Source: Bact-08 sp964533215 (lineage in GTDB: Bacteria; Bacteroidota; Bacteroidia; Bacteroidales; UBA932). From it: a stretch of 64,000 bases of DNA. The stretch is from NCBI GenBank assembly GCA_964533215.1, contig CAZHLJ010000001.1, positions 186,001 to 250,000 on the forward strand. The letters run 5' to 3'. This document shows positions 32,744-42,057 of the stretch, in pieces; within the stretch, counting starts at the first letter, position 1; each line of letters begins with the position of its first letter. The position numbers and the translations under genes are program-made. Below the pieces are notes generated by a model. That model was not told where the DNA came from and made no database searches. It was given only the letters and a program-made list of their open reading frames with translations.

Positions 32744-35700
32744 ATGCAAAGTAAAGGTGCCATTAGAATTTTGGCAATAGTGATCATCCTAGCCTGTTTA
32801 TACCAGTTGTCGTTTACATGGGCTACCAAACACCAAGAGAAGAAATCAAGGGAGTTTGCTGAGAAGGCTTTAGTGGTCGAGCAAACCCTACCTGAATTTC
32901 AGAACATTCCTGAGGGGAACAAAGCCTTCTATCTTGACTCAATCCGTACTCTTAAGGAAAAATTTTACATTGATTCAGTTTCATCTGAGAAAGTGTATTT
33001 AGGTTTTACCTACAAAGAGGTTAAGGAGAAGGAGATAAGTCTTGGACTTGACTTGAAAGGTGGTATGAATGTCATGCTTGAAGTGAGCGTTGCCGAACTG
33101 GTAAATTCCTTGGCAGACAACAATACATCTCCAAAATTTGTGGAAGCTATGAACCTAGCCAAAAGCAACATGTCTGCTTCTCGTTCTGACTTTATCACAC
33201 TTTTTGCTGAAGCATGGGAAAAAGTTGCACCTGGCCAGAGACTTTCACAGATATTCGGAACATATGAGATGCGCGACAGGATCAAACCTGAAACATCAAA
33301 TTCAGAGGTTATCAAAGTGATAAGAGATGAGGCGGAAAGTGCAATAGCAAACTCATTCAACGTGTTAAGAAGCCGTATTGACCGTTTCGGTGTTACCTCG
33401 CCAAATATCCAGAAGATTGGCAACTCAGGACGTATTCTTGTGGAGTTGCCTGGTGTAAAGGAACCTGAGCGTGTACGTAAGCTTCTTCAGGGAACAGCTT
33501 CTCTCGAATTCTGGGAGACTTACGAGAATTCCGAGGTCTATCAATATCTTGCTGAAGCCAACAAGGCTATCAAGGATATGATAGAGAATGATACGGTAGT
33601 TGTTGCTAAGGATTCTTTACTTGCTACAGCCGGTACTACTGCTGTTGCTTCAAAGGACTCATCAAAAAAAGCTTCTGCCGACTCATCAAAAATTGCGGCT
33701 GATACATCAAAGACAGACAAGTCTCTGTTAAGCGAGATACAGGGTAATGATTCACTTTCTGTAAGCCAGAAATCTGTAGCAAAAGATAACCCTCTCTTCT
33801 TCCTTTTGAATCCTAATGTTGCTCAAGGCCAACTGGGCCGCGGACCATGTATTGGCCGTGCTCACTATAAGGATACTGCAAGAATCGGTGCATGGTTAAG
33901 ATTGCCTCAGATAAAGGCTATCCTTCCTTCAGATCTAAGACCTGCATGGACAGTCAAGGCGATAGATCCATCCAATACCATTTTCGAACTGGTTGCAATC
34001 AAGGTTAACACCCGTGATGGCAAGGCTCCTCTTGATGGTGGCTGCGTTACAGATGCACGCAAGTCATTTGGTGGTACCAGTGGTACTCCTGAAGTTGACA
34101 TGGGTATGAACGCTGAGGGATCAAGAACCTGGGCTACCATGACTGCAAACAACATCGGCCGTTCAATAGCAATTGTTCTGGATGGCATGGTTTACTCATA
34201 TCCTACAGTTAACTCGGAGATTACTGGTGGACGTTCACAAATTTCGGGGCACTTTACAATTCAGGAGGCAGATGACTTGGCCAACGTTCTTAAGTCGGGT
34301 AAACTTCCTGCACCTGCAAGAATTGTTCAGGAGGCTGTGGTTGGCCCGACTTTGGGATCAGAATCAATCAACGCAGGTTTCTTCTCATTCGCGCTTGCTT
34401 TCGTACTGGTTCTTATATATATGATCTCGTTCTATAACGGAGCAGGTGTTGCAGCTTGTATTGCATTGGTTTCCAATGTTCTCTTCCTGCTTGGAGCTCT
34501 TGTCTCATTCGGAGCGGTTCTTACAATGCCAGGTATCGCCGGTATCGTGCTGACCATGGGTATGGCGGTGGATGCCAACGTTATCATATATGAACGTATC
34601 AAGGAGGAGCTTAGGGCTGGGAAAGGACTCCGGCTTGCAATATCTGAAGGTTACAGCAATGCTTACTCTGCTATCATCGATGGTAACCTTACTACAATAA
34701 TCACTGGAGTTGCTCTAGCAATATTTGGTACAGGTCCTGTTCAAGGTTTCGCTACAACATTGATCATAGGTATCATTACCTCTATGGCAACATCAATCTT
34801 CATTTCTCGTCTTATTTTTGAAAGGAAACTCAGCAAGAACAAGCCGATCACATTCTCAAACAAATACACGGAGAACTTCCTTAACAACACTAAATTTGAC
34901 TTTATCAAGATACGTAAGTATGCATATGTATTCTCATTATCGGTAGTTGTTATTACAATGGTGTCTATATTCACCAAAGGATTCAGCTATGGTGTTGACT
35001 TTACCGGTGGTCGTACCTATGTGGTAAGATTCGACAAGGACGTAACAACAAATGAAGTCCGTACTGCTGTGCTGAATGAATTCAAGGAGGGTGTTGAGGT
35101 AAAACAATATGGTTCAGGAAGCCAGATGAAGATTACCACTAAGTACTTGATTGAGGACAATTCAACAGAGGCTGATGAAAAGGTAGACGCAAAAGTATAC
35201 AATGCTGTCAAGGGACTATATTCAAAACAGATTTCATTTGAGGAGTTTAATTCTACCGCAACCAATCCTAATGGTATTGTAAGTTCAGAAAAAGTAGGAC
35301 CGACAATTGCCGATGATATCCAGAGAAATGCTGTTATTGCTGTAATTGCATCTTTGATAGCTATCTGTCTCTATATTGCATTCAGGTTCCGCAGTTGGTC
35401 ATGGGGCTTGGGTGGTGTAGTCTCCTTGGTTCATGACTCTATATTTGTGATAGGCTTCTTCTCGATATTCTCAGGAGTATTCCCGTTCAGTCTGGATATC
35501 GACCAACAGTTCATTGCTGCAATTCTTACAATCATTGGTTATTCAATCAATGATACTGTGATTATCTTCGATAGAATTCGTGAATACAGGAAACTGTATC
35601 CTAAGCGGGATCTTGGAATCAACATCAATGAGGCTATCAACAGCACTCTTGCAAGAACTGTAAATACAGCAGGAACAACACTCGTGGTATTGATTGCAAT

Positions 35701-35869
35701 TGCAATATTCGGCGGTGAGGTTATCAGAGGTTTTGCATTCGCTCTTACCATTGGTGTGCTTGTAGGAACATTCTCTTCTGTATTTGTAGCGACACCTGTT
35801 GTTTACGATATCTATCTTTGGAGACAGAAAAAGAAAAATGCGCAAGGAGCGTTGGCAGCAAAAAAATAG
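32744..35869 (+). CDS. secDF: Fused protein-export membrane protein SecDF
   Basis: A 1041-residue fusion of SecD and SecF, the proton-driven partners of SecYEG that help release exported proteins. The SecD part has GLDLKGGMNVMLE, SRIDRFGVTSPNIQKIG, VVGPTLGSESI and GMAVDANVIIYERIKEEL. The SecF part has YGVDFTGGRTYVVRF, VGPTIADDIQRNAV and IGYSINDTVIIFDRIRE. A Ser/Lys/Ala-rich insert (about residues 295-345) lies in the periplasmic part of SecD. Followed by a strong terminator, so a single-gene unit. Confidence 0.96.
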   Translation: MQSKGAIRILAIVIILACLYQLSFTWATKHQEKKSREFAEKALVVEQTLPEFQNIPEGNKAFYLDSIRTLKEKFYIDSVSSEKVYLGFTYKEVKEKEISLGLDLKGGMNVMLEVSVAELVNSLADNNTSPKFVEAMNLAKSNMSASRSDFITLFAEAWEKVAPGQRLSQIFGTYEMRDRIKPETSNSEVIKVIRDEAESAIANSFNVLRSRIDRFGVTSPNIQKIGNSGRILVELPGVKEPERVRKLLQGTASLEFWETYENSEVYQYLAEANKAIKDMIENDTVVVAKDSLLATAGTTAVASKDSSKKASADSSKIAADTSKTDKSLLSEIQGNDSLSVSQKSVAKDNPLFFLLNPNVAQGQLGRGPCIGRAHYKDTARIGAWLRLPQIKAILPSDLRPAWTVKAIDPSNTIFELVAIKVNTRDGKAPLDGGCVTDARKSFGGTSGTPEVDMGMNAEGSRTWATMTANNIGRSIAIVLDGMVYSYPTVNSEITGGRSQISGHFTIQEADDLANVLKSGKLPAPARIVQEAVVGPTLGSESINAGFFSFALAFVLVLIYMISFYNGAGVAACIALVSNVLFLLGALVSFGAVLTMPGIAGIVLTMGMAVDANVIIYERIKEELRAGKGLRLAISEGYSNAYSAIIDGNLTTIITGVALAIFGTGPVQGFATTLIIGIITSMATSIFISRLIFERKLSKNKPITFSNKYTENFLNNTKFDFIKIRKYAYVFSLSVVVITMVSIFTKGFSYGVDFTGGRTYVVRFDKDVTTNEVRTAVLNEFKEGVEVKQYGSGSQMKITTKYLIEDNSTEADEKVDAKVYNAVKGLYSKQISFEEFNSTATNPNGIVSSEKVGPTIADDIQRNAVIAVIASLIAICLYIAFRFRSWSWGLGGVVSLVHDSIFVIGFFSIFSGVFPFSLDIDQQFIAAILTIIGYSINDTVIIFDRIREYRKLYPKRDLGININEAINSTLARTVNTAGTTLVVLIAIAIFGGEVIRGFAFALTIGVLVGTFSSVFVATPVVYDIYLWRQKKKNAQGALAAKK

Positions 35870-35893
35870 TCTGACAGCGAAAATAAATTAAGG

Positions 35894-35916
35894 AAGGAGA
35901 GGCAAACCCTCTCCTT
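35894..35916 (+). terminator. Terminator after secDF
   Basis: AAGGAGAGG-CAAAC-CCTCTCCTT followed by a T-run, a classic intrinsic terminator. Confidence 0.85.
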
Positions 35917-35922
35917 TTTTAT

Positions 35923-35930
35923 TAACTTTG
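35923..35930 (+). promoter_or_regulatory. -7 promoter element (TAACTTTG) for tnaA
   Basis: TAnnTTTG match 27 bases upstream of ATG 35958. It overlaps a possible upstream TTG start and so supports the later ATG. Confidence 0.55.
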
Positions 35931-35957
35931 AATCAAATTTTAAAAATCAATTATAAA

Positions 35958-37337
35958 ATGAAACTTCCTTTTGCAGAATCCTACAAAATTAAAATGGTGG
36001 AGACCATCAGAAAAAGTACCAGAGAGGAGAGAGAAAAGTGGATGAAAGAGGCAAAGTACAATCTATTCAACCTTAAGAGCGACTATGTGTTTATAGATCT
36101 ACTCACCGATTCAGGTACAGGGGCGATGAGTGACAAGCAGTGGGCTGCTATGATGGAGGGCGACGAGAGCTATGCAGGTGCTCGTTCGTATTATAACCTT
36201 AAAGAGAGTATAAAGGACATTACCGGTTTTCCTTACTTCCTCCCTACTCACCAGGGTAGAGCCGCAGAAAACGTGCTTTTTTCTTCGATAATCAAGGCTG
36301 GAGATATTCTTCCCGGCAACTCCCATTTCGATACTACAAAAGGACATATTGAGTTCCGTAAGGCTCATGCCATTGATTGTACAATCGATGAGGCAAAGGA
36401 TACAACCCTTGAGATTCCGTTCAAGGGCAACATGGATCTGGGCAAGTTGGAGGATGTGTTGAAAAAGCATCCAAAAGAGAACATCCCATGCATTGTTCTT
36501 ACCGTAACTAATAATACAGCCGGAGGGCAACCTGTATCGATGGCTAATATAAAAGGCGTTTCTGCGTTGGCAAGGAAATATGGTGTCAAATTACTCATTG
36601 ACTCTGCCCGTTTTGCTGAGAATGCTTATTTCATCAAGACAAGGGAAGAGGGTTATGCTAACAAGAGCATAAATGAGATTACCTTGGAAATGTTCAGCCA
36701 TGCAGACTTTATGACAATGTCTTCAAAAAAGGATGCTATTGTAAATATGGGTGGATTCATTGGTTTCCGTCATGAGCAGGATCTTAAGAATTGTCAGATG
36801 TATGCAATTATGTTTGAGGGTTTTGTCACCTACGGCGGAATGTCTGGCAGAGACATGAATGCGTTGGCTCAAGGTTTGAGAGAGGGAACTGAGTTTGAAT
36901 ATCTTGAAACAAGAATATCTCAGATAGCCTATCTTGGTCAGAAGCTTGATGAGTATGGTATCCCTTACCAAAGGCCTGCAGGTGGACACGCCATCTTCCT
37001 GGATGCAAAAAAGATTCTCACTCATGTTCCAAAAGAGGAATTTATAGCACAGACACTTGGTATTGAGCTTTATCTTGAAGCTGGTATAAGAGGTGTTGAG
37101 ATTGGAGCATTGCTTGCTGACAGGGATCCTGAAACACGCGAAAACCGTTATCCTGAACTGGAACTGCTCAGACTTGCAATTCCACGCAGGGTATACACAA
37201 ATAACCATATGGACTATGTTGCTGCTGCAGTAAAGAACGTATTTGACCGCAGAGAGAAGTACACAAGAGGATATGTAATTGCAAAGGAACTGCCTATAAT
37301 GAGGCATTTCACAATTGAGATGGAACCGGCAAAATAA
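35958..37337 (+). CDS. tnaA: Tryptophanase
   Basis: A 459-residue PLP beta-eliminating lyase that splits tryptophan into indole, pyruvate and ammonia. Family motifs: FIDLLTDSGTGAMS, the PLP-Lys region MSSKKDAIVNMGGF, and DSARFAENAYFIK. Two features favour tryptophanase over tyrosine phenol-lyase: Asp in HFDTTKGH (Thr in the phenol-lyase) and RHFT near the C-terminus (phenol-lyase has RFFT). YAGARSYYNLKESI and VEIGALLADRDP are also tryptophanase-like. No TnaC-like leader peptide fits in the short gap upstream. Single-gene unit with its own promoter and terminator. Confidence 0.88.
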   Translation: MKLPFAESYKIKMVETIRKSTREEREKWMKEAKYNLFNLKSDYVFIDLLTDSGTGAMSDKQWAAMMEGDESYAGARSYYNLKESIKDITGFPYFLPTHQGRAAENVLFSSIIKAGDILPGNSHFDTTKGHIEFRKAHAIDCTIDEAKDTTLEIPFKGNMDLGKLEDVLKKHPKENIPCIVLTVTNNTAGGQPVSMANIKGVSALARKYGVKLLIDSARFAENAYFIKTREEGYANKSINEITLEMFSHADFMTMSSKKDAIVNMGGFIGFRHEQDLKNCQMYAIMFEGFVTYGGMSGRDMNALAQGLREGTEFEYLETRISQIAYLGQKLDEYGIPYQRPAGGHAIFLDAKKILTHVPKEEFIAQTLGIELYLEAGIRGVEIGALLADRDPETRENRYPELELLRLAIPRRVYTNNHMDYVAAAVKNVFDRREKYTRGYVIAKELPIMRHFTIEMEPAK

Positions 37338-37370
37338 GTATTCTAAAAATTACTGAGAGTAAAAAATAGA

Positions 37371-37406
37371 AATAGGCTGTCTGAATTTATTTTCAGACAG
37401 CCTATT
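37371..37406. terminator. Bidirectional terminator between tnaA and the Fe-S operon
   Basis: AATAGGCTGTCTGAA pairs perfectly with TTCAGACAGCCTATT across a 6-base loop and is flanked by A-rich and T-rich runs on the two sides. Confidence 0.85.
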
Positions 37407-37477
37407 TTAATAGTTATTGCAGAGAAAAACAAGAAAACAGCGAAGTATTATATCTCTTGTGATGTTATAATGCCATA

Positions 37478-38155
37478 CTAACCGATGTAAAGCCCCTCTA
37501 TTCGCACTTTATAGGATCCATCTTTCATTTTAGTCACAGCATTGACCAATCCGCTGTGTCGCCACTGGAGCATGCATCTGTGGGGTAAAAACCAGTATCT
37601 GCGGCCTAGTTTGATTTCTTCACGACTCTCCCTGATTATCCCTTCATATGCTTGTGAAACGTAGAACCCGATGTCTTTAAACCCCTCTGACCTTGGTCTG
37701 AGTGGTCCGGTTACGTTCCAGTATATAACACCATTTCTGGCATCAACGTCATAAACAACCCCACAGTGAGTTACAGGGCAGCCACAGGACATCCCCATAG
37801 GCCTCCCTATCATTACATCGCCTTTTTTTATATCCAGATCTTTTACCAGAGCTGGATTATATGGAAGAATAGTCTCTTTGGGACCAGGTTCTCCATCAAT
37901 TATGTCAAGGATAAAATCAAAATCTCTTTTAAGACTGTCTTTCCAATCTAACTTCACTCCGAGGCTTTCACCCCCAGTAAAATTCATACGATTTCTGTCG
38001 ATTGTATATTCAGTTTTCTTCTCTGTAAGGTGAATACACCTCTGTGTCTCTGTCTTTCCATCCTGAATGGCTTTTGCAAAATCGTTACAGGATTTGAAAC
38101 CACAAGCCCCGCAATCCAAATTAGGAAGGTTGATTTTTGTTTGATTTGTAATCAT
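37478..38155 (-). CDS. Fe-S protein of unknown function
   Basis: A 225-residue protein. The N-terminus has a 4Fe-4S motif of the RnfB/CODH type: Cys15, Cys18, Cys23 and Cys40 (LDCGACGFKSC...RC). A second Cys group, Cys124, Cys126 and Cys131 (GMSCGCPVTHCG), follows, and the C-terminal half ends RVEGLYIG-like. No enzyme motif is known to me. Last gene of a four-gene operon after a cysteine desulfurase (8-base gap), so it may receive or deliver sulfur or electrons; this is inference. Confidence 0.65.
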   Translation of the reverse strand: MITNQTKINLPNLDCGACGFKSCNDFAKAIQDGKTETQRCIHLTEKKTEYTIDRNRMNFTGGESLGVKLDWKDSLKRDFDFILDIIDGEPGPKETILPYNPALVKDLDIKKGDVMIGRPMGMSCGCPVTHCGVVYDVDARNGVIYWNVTGPLRPRSEGFKDIGFYVSQAYEGIIRESREEIKLGRRYWFLPHRCMLQWRHSGLVNAVTKMKDGSYKVRIEGLYIG

Positions 38156-38163
38156 GTCAATTA

Positions 38164-39324
38164 TTAATTTGAGAAAATATTATTTAATTTTTTTATGGCT
38201 ATCTTCAAGTACTCCATGAATCTGACCAAATCATCTTCTGTTGTAAATCTTCCGAACGAGACTCTAATACCTCCTCTGGATTGGAACTGATCCAGTCCGA
38301 TTGCCTTCAATACATGTGATGAGCCATTGGATTGGTTTGATGAACATGCAGAACCGGCAGAAACAGCAAAACCCATTTCGTCCAAAAGAAACAACAGCCT
38401 TATGGTTTCTCCTTCCATCCCGCTCAGAGAGAAGCTTAAATGGCCGGGCAATCTTTTGGTTGGGTCTCCATTTATATATGCACCATCAAAATTATCAATC
38501 AGAAAATCTGCTAATTTCTTCCGCAAAGCGGAAAGTCGGGAGAACTCGGAATCCATTTCAGAATAACAAAGTTCTGCAGCCTTTGCAAACCCTGCAATCC
38601 CTGGGATGTTTTCCGTTGCAGATCGCAATCCGCTCTCCTGACCTCCGCCATGCAGAAGGGGGGTCAGGGTTGTTCCCTTCCTTATGTATAATGCACCTAC
38701 ACCTTTGGGCCCATATATTTTGTGTGAGTTAACCGTAAGTAAATCTATGTTTGACTTATCCACATCCAATGGCAGTTTTCCGAAACTTTGGCATCCGTCA
38801 CAGTGAAATAGAACTTCATTTTCCCTACAGATTTTACCAATCTCCTCAATTGGTTCCAATGTTCCGATTTCGTTATTTGCGGACATGACTGAGACGAGGA
38901 TGGTGTTCGGATTAATGGCTTTCCTTAGAGAATCGGGGTCTACAAAACCGTTTTTGTCAACAGGAAGATATGTTATATCGAAACCTTGAGACTCGAGCCA
39001 TCTGCAACTGTTCAATATGCAATCATGCTCTATGGGGGAGACAATTATATTATTACCTCTGTTCCTGTTTGCAAAAGCAACCCCTTTTATTGCGAAATTA
39101 TTTGACTCTGTCCCTCCTGAGGTAAAGTATACCTCTTCCGGGCATGACCCTATACATTTTGCTATGACTGTCCTGGATTTTGTCAAGAGATCCTTGGCAT
39201 CCGTCCCAAATGAGTGCAGACTGGATGCATTGCCGAACAACTTGTTGTTATAAGGATGCATTGCCTCAATAACTCTTTCATCCACAGGAGTGGTAGCGGC
39301 ATAATCTAAATAAACTCTATTCAT
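38164..39324 (-). CDS. Cysteine desulfurase (NifS/IscS-like)
   Basis: A 386-residue class V aminotransferase-fold PLP enzyme that draws sulfur from cysteine as a persulfide. Motifs: YLDYAATTPVD start, TSGGTESNNFAIKG, the PLP Lys in VNSHKIYGPKGVGALYI, and the persulfide Cys in SAGSACSSNQSNGSSHVL. The loop with this Cys is of the long, group I (NifS/IscS) form. Start taken at ATG 39324, which matches the family; longer readings overlap the preceding gene. The gene is not next to sufB/C/D in this window, so a dedicated role in this operon is likely. Confidence 0.9.
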   Translation of the reverse strand: MNRVYLDYAATTPVDERVIEAMHPYNNKLFGNASSLHSFGTDAKDLLTKSRTVIAKCIGSCPEEVYFTSGGTESNNFAIKGVAFANRNRGNNIIVSPIEHDCILNSCRWLESQGFDITYLPVDKNGFVDPDSLRKAINPNTILVSVMSANNEIGTLEPIEEIGKICRENEVLFHCDGCQSFGKLPLDVDKSNIDLLTVNSHKIYGPKGVGALYIRKGTTLTPLLHGGGQESGLRSATENIPGIAGFAKAAELCYSEMDSEFSRLSALRKKLADFLIDNFDGAYINGDPTKRLPGHLSFSLSGMEGETIRLLFLLDEMGFAVSAGSACSSNQSNGSSHVLKAIGLDQFQSRGGIRVSFGRFTTEDDLVRFMEYLKIAIKKLNNIFSN

Positions 39325-39332
39325 AACACAAA

Positions 39333-40034
39333 TTATTCGCCCACATAGAATAGCTCTTGTTCCATTGTCCTCAGGACTCCGAAGTGATGCTTTGATCCGA
39401 TCTCTTTCTTGCCGGCACATATTGTGCAAGTTCCAACCGGGGGATTACCACGGAGATACATTGGAAATTCTATTTCGGATGTCTGTACGATTTGGTTGAC
39501 AATCGGGTCTATGCCAATTCCGTAAAGGGCATTGCTCTCTACTATGGATATTTTATTTGCAGATTCAAGTACCCTGTATCTGAACACTTCTCGTTCTGCC
39601 TGAGATATCAAATCAATTTTTGTTATCACACAGACATCGGCAAGGGTAAGCATAGGACCGATCTTTCTTGGGAGGTTCATTCCGCTAGTGGCTTCTAGCA
39701 CAACCACACCCAATGAGTTCTCAACATATGGTGAACAGCGAAGGCATAAGCCAGCTGTCTCGACAAATAGATAATTCGATCCAACCTTCTCTGCCCACTC
39801 TACAGCTTCGTCCAAAACAACCACATTGCAGTGATCCGGACATAACTCTCCGGAATAAATTTTTTTAACAGGTATTCCGAATTCTTTTTTAATTGTCTGG
39901 TCTTCATTTGCGTAAAGAACGTCGATTTTGATATATGACGGTTTGTGTCCTTTAGAAATCATTCTCTTCAAAACCTGTCGTATTACTGTCGTTTTTCCGC
40001 AAGTAGGAGGCCCTGCAAATACAATTAGCTTCAT
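39333..40034 (-). CDS. G3E/HypB-like P-loop GTPase with Cys motifs
   Basis: A 233-residue GTPase related to the metal-chaperone G3E group. P-loop GPPTCGKTT at 8-16, ETAG switch (FVETAG), and TKID guanine-specificity motif. Cys groups typical of metal handling: ELCPDHCN, GLCLRCSPY, and GTCTICAGKK near the C-terminus. It may insert or deliver a metal or an Fe-S unit. Second gene of the operon, 12 bases after the ABC ATPase. Confidence 0.8.
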   Translation of the reverse strand: MKLIVFAGPPTCGKTTVIRQVLKRMISKGHKPSYIKIDVLYANEDQTIKKEFGIPVKKIYSGELCPDHCNVVVLDEAVEWAEKVGSNYLFVETAGLCLRCSPYVENSLGVVVLEATSGMNLPRKIGPMLTLADVCVITKIDLISQAEREVFRYRVLESANKISIVESNALYGIGIDPIVNQIVQTSEIEFPMYLRGNPPVGTCTICAGKKEIGSKHHFGVLRTMEQELFYVGE

Positions 40035-40046
40035 GTGTAAATGTTA

Positions 40047-40841
40047 TTAATTAAATTTTATAGATAGTCTTTCCAGCATTTCTGAACTGACCTCTTCCCC
40101 GTTTCTTATCAAACTTCTGTAATACAAAATAGTGTCATCCATGATCTTTAGTCTGTCAGCTATAATCCTCTCGGGTTTGTTGGACCTTATTAATTTTTGC
40201 ATTGCTCCGTTTTTAAGGATGATCCTGAAATCGGAAAATAATGCAATTGTGGGATCATGAGTAACAAATACAAATATCTTATCATATCCCTTAAGTAACT
40301 CCAATGCTTTGGTCTTGTCAATGCCTGCATTCTCTATCTCATCAAGCAGGATAATGGGTGAATTGCCGATTATCACAGCATCTGCAATCAGTAAAGAACG
40401 AGTTTGACCTCCCGATAATTCTGTCATTGCTGTCTCTTTTATTATTGCCTCTCCAGTCAGTTTGTTTGCAAAATTTATTGTCTCTTCAACGACTGAGCTG
40501 ACATCTTGTGCTCCTCTGACAGTTGCGTGGATTGTAAGAAATTCCCCTACAGGTAAGTCACTTAAAAAATTTGTGTGCTGTGAAATCAGTGCAATTGGGT
40601 GTTTTGAAGGATCGAAGGAGAAATCTTCCGGGATAACCGCATCATTTATTAATATCTGTCTGCCAGAGGGTGTATTTCTATTGGCAAACAATTCAATATC
40701 ATTTATCAACGTCGTTTTGCCACATCCCGTGGGACCAACGATACTGATAATATCTCCGATTTTCAGGTCGAAAGATTCTACACTCTCTGCGCGGCCATCT
40801 TTACCTTGACCACCTCTTATTGTTATCTTCTGAATGTCCAC
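40047..40841 (-). CDS. Stand-alone ABC ATPase
   Basis: A 264-residue soluble ABC protein: Walker A GPTGCGKTT, Q-loop ALISQHTNFL, signature LSGGQTRSL, Walker B IILLDEIENAGID, H-loop VTHDP. The Walker B Asp is followed by Glu-Ile-Glu-Asn rather than EPT. No membrane permease gene is in the operon, so it probably works as a soluble energy module, perhaps with the GTPase next to it. First gene of the operon, 25 bases after a -7 element. Confidence 0.82.
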   Translation of the reverse strand: MDIQKITIRGGQGKDGRAESVESFDLKIGDIISIVGPTGCGKTTLINDIELFANRNTPSGRQILINDAVIPEDFSFDPSKHPIALISQHTNFLSDLPVGEFLTIHATVRGAQDVSSVVEETINFANKLTGEAIIKETAMTELSGGQTRSLLIADAVIIGNSPIILLDEIENAGIDKTKALELLKGYDKIFVFVTHDPTIALFSDFRIILKNGAMQKLIRSNKPERIIADRLKIMDDTILYYRSLIRNGEEVSSEMLERLSIKFN

Positions 40842-40866
40842 AATGAATAATATTAAAAATTGTCTG

Positions 40867-40874
40867 CAAATATA
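40867..40874 (-). promoter_or_regulatory. -7 promoter element (TATATTTG) of the ABC/GTPase/NifS operon
   Basis: TAnnTTTG match on the minus strand, 25 bases upstream of the ATPase start. Confidence 0.55.
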
Positions 40875-40898
40875 TCTACAATGTCTATCGGGATGATG

Positions 40899-40906
40899 TA
40901 TATTTG
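40899..40906 (+). promoter_or_regulatory. -7 promoter element (TATATTTG) of the crp-rrf2 pair
   Basis: TAnnTTTG match 45 bases upstream of the Crp/Fnr gene; divergent from the element at 40867, so one regulator could control both. Confidence 0.55.
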
Positions 40907-40951
40907 TATTGGTGTTTACATACTTTAATATCTATTTTTTAATATAATTTT

Positions 40952-41644
40952 ATGAAAACTTCAAGCAATGTCAATAATGAGTATTCACAACTAAGGAGGA
41001 TTTCTTTACAATATATAGACGAAAGTGAGTTTGAAAAGATTGACAGGACTTCTGTTAGGCTACAGTTCCGGAAAGGCGAGACAATCCTTAAACAAGGGAG
41101 TCATCCGACAAATATTGCCTGTCTGGAAAAGGGAATTGTTAAATTCAATTATGAAAATGAAGTTGGAAGGAATTTGATTATAACAGTTGTAGCTGCCCCA
41201 AAAATACTGGGGGGAGCAAATCTCTTCTATAAGGACAACAATCTTTTTTCCATAGTAGCTGTAGAAGACTGCGATGTTATTCTGATTGACAGTAGAATTC
41301 TGGAGTCGGTTCTTATGACTAATTCCAAATTTGCGATGGTAATGTATCAGATTGCTTCTGAAATGTTTAAAAAATCCATTACGAATTTTATCAGCCTTGC
41401 TTACAAGCAAAAGGAGGCAAGAGTTGCGGATATTATTATCTACCTTGCAAAAGAGGTATATAAAGACAGCTCTTTTCAGTTGTCAATGACAAGAAAGGAG
41501 CTGGCAGAGTACGCTGGATGCTCCTCAGAAAATGTCATCATGACTCTTTCCCGGTGGCAGAATGAGGGTGTTATATCCCTTGACAAAAAGTTGTTAAGGA
41601 TAATAGATAGTGAAAAATTAAAATTTATAAGCAAAATAGGATAG
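40952..41644 (+). CDS. Crp/Fnr-family regulator
   Basis: A 230-residue regulator: an N-terminal cyclic-nucleotide-binding-like barrel (FRKGETILKQGSHPTNIACLEKGIVKF) and a C-terminal helix-turn-helix (MTRKELAEYAGCSSENVIMTLSRW). No Cys cluster of the Fnr type is visible at the N-terminus. Divergent from the ABC/GTPase/NifS/Fe-S operon and 2 bases ahead of an Rrf2 gene; it probably controls one or both. Confidence 0.88.
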   Translation: MKTSSNVNNEYSQLRRISLQYIDESEFEKIDRTSVRLQFRKGETILKQGSHPTNIACLEKGIVKFNYENEVGRNLIITVVAAPKILGGANLFYKDNNLFSIVAVEDCDVILIDSRILESVLMTNSKFAMVMYQIASEMFKKSITNFISLAYKQKEARVADIIIYLAKEVYKDSSFQLSMTRKELAEYAGCSSENVIMTLSRWQNEGVISLDKKLLRIIDSEKLKFISKIG

Positions 41645-41646
41645 CC

Positions 41647-42057
41647 ATGCTTACACAGAAAACCAGATATTCCATGTTAGCTTTGACCAGACTTGCAAAA
41701 GAGTATGGTAAAGGGACACTGATGATAAGTGAGATTGCAGAAAGCGAGAAAATTCCAAAACGTTTTTTAGAGTCCATACTATTGGAACTTAAGAAACAGG
41801 GCTATCTTGCAAGCAATCTTGGGAAAAAGGGGGGCTATTACCTAATAAAAAGTCCTGACAAAATCAGCTTACTGGAAATTGTCAGGATTTTTGAAGGTAG
41901 TATAGCTATGTTGAAATGCACATCTGAAAAATTCTATCAGCCTTGTGAACATTGCAAGGATGAATCGATATGTTCAATAAGAGATACATTTAAAGATATC
42001 AGGGAGTATACTTACAACAAATTGGTAAACACCACACTTGACAAATTAATCGTCTAA
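41647..42057 (+). CDS. Rrf2-family regulator with Cys cluster
   Basis: A 136-residue Rrf2 protein: winged-helix N-terminus (QKTRYSMLALTRLAKEYG, IPKRFLESILLELKKQGYL, GKKGGYYL) and a C-terminal cluster KCTSEKFYQPCEHCKDESIC with four Cys, which could bind an Fe-S cluster as in IscR/NsrR/RsrR. Such sensors often control cysteine or Fe-S genes, matching the divergent operon. Start is 2 bases after the Crp/Fnr stop; the 3' end overlaps the convergent permease gene by 12 bases. Confidence 0.88.
   Translation: MLTQKTRYSMLALTRLAKEYGKGTLMISEIAESEKIPKRFLESILLELKKQGYLASNLGKKGGYYLIKSPDKISLLEIVRIFEGSIAMLKCTSEKFYQPCEHCKDESICSIRDTFKDIREYTYNKLVNTTLDKLIV

Noticed and set aside
36723..37307. 194-codon open frame antisense to tnaA
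   Set aside because: Lies wholly inside tryptophanase and resembles no protein family.
35958..37337. Tyrosine phenol-lyase
   Set aside because: HFDTT and RHFT match tryptophanase rather than phenol-lyase at the distinguishing positions.
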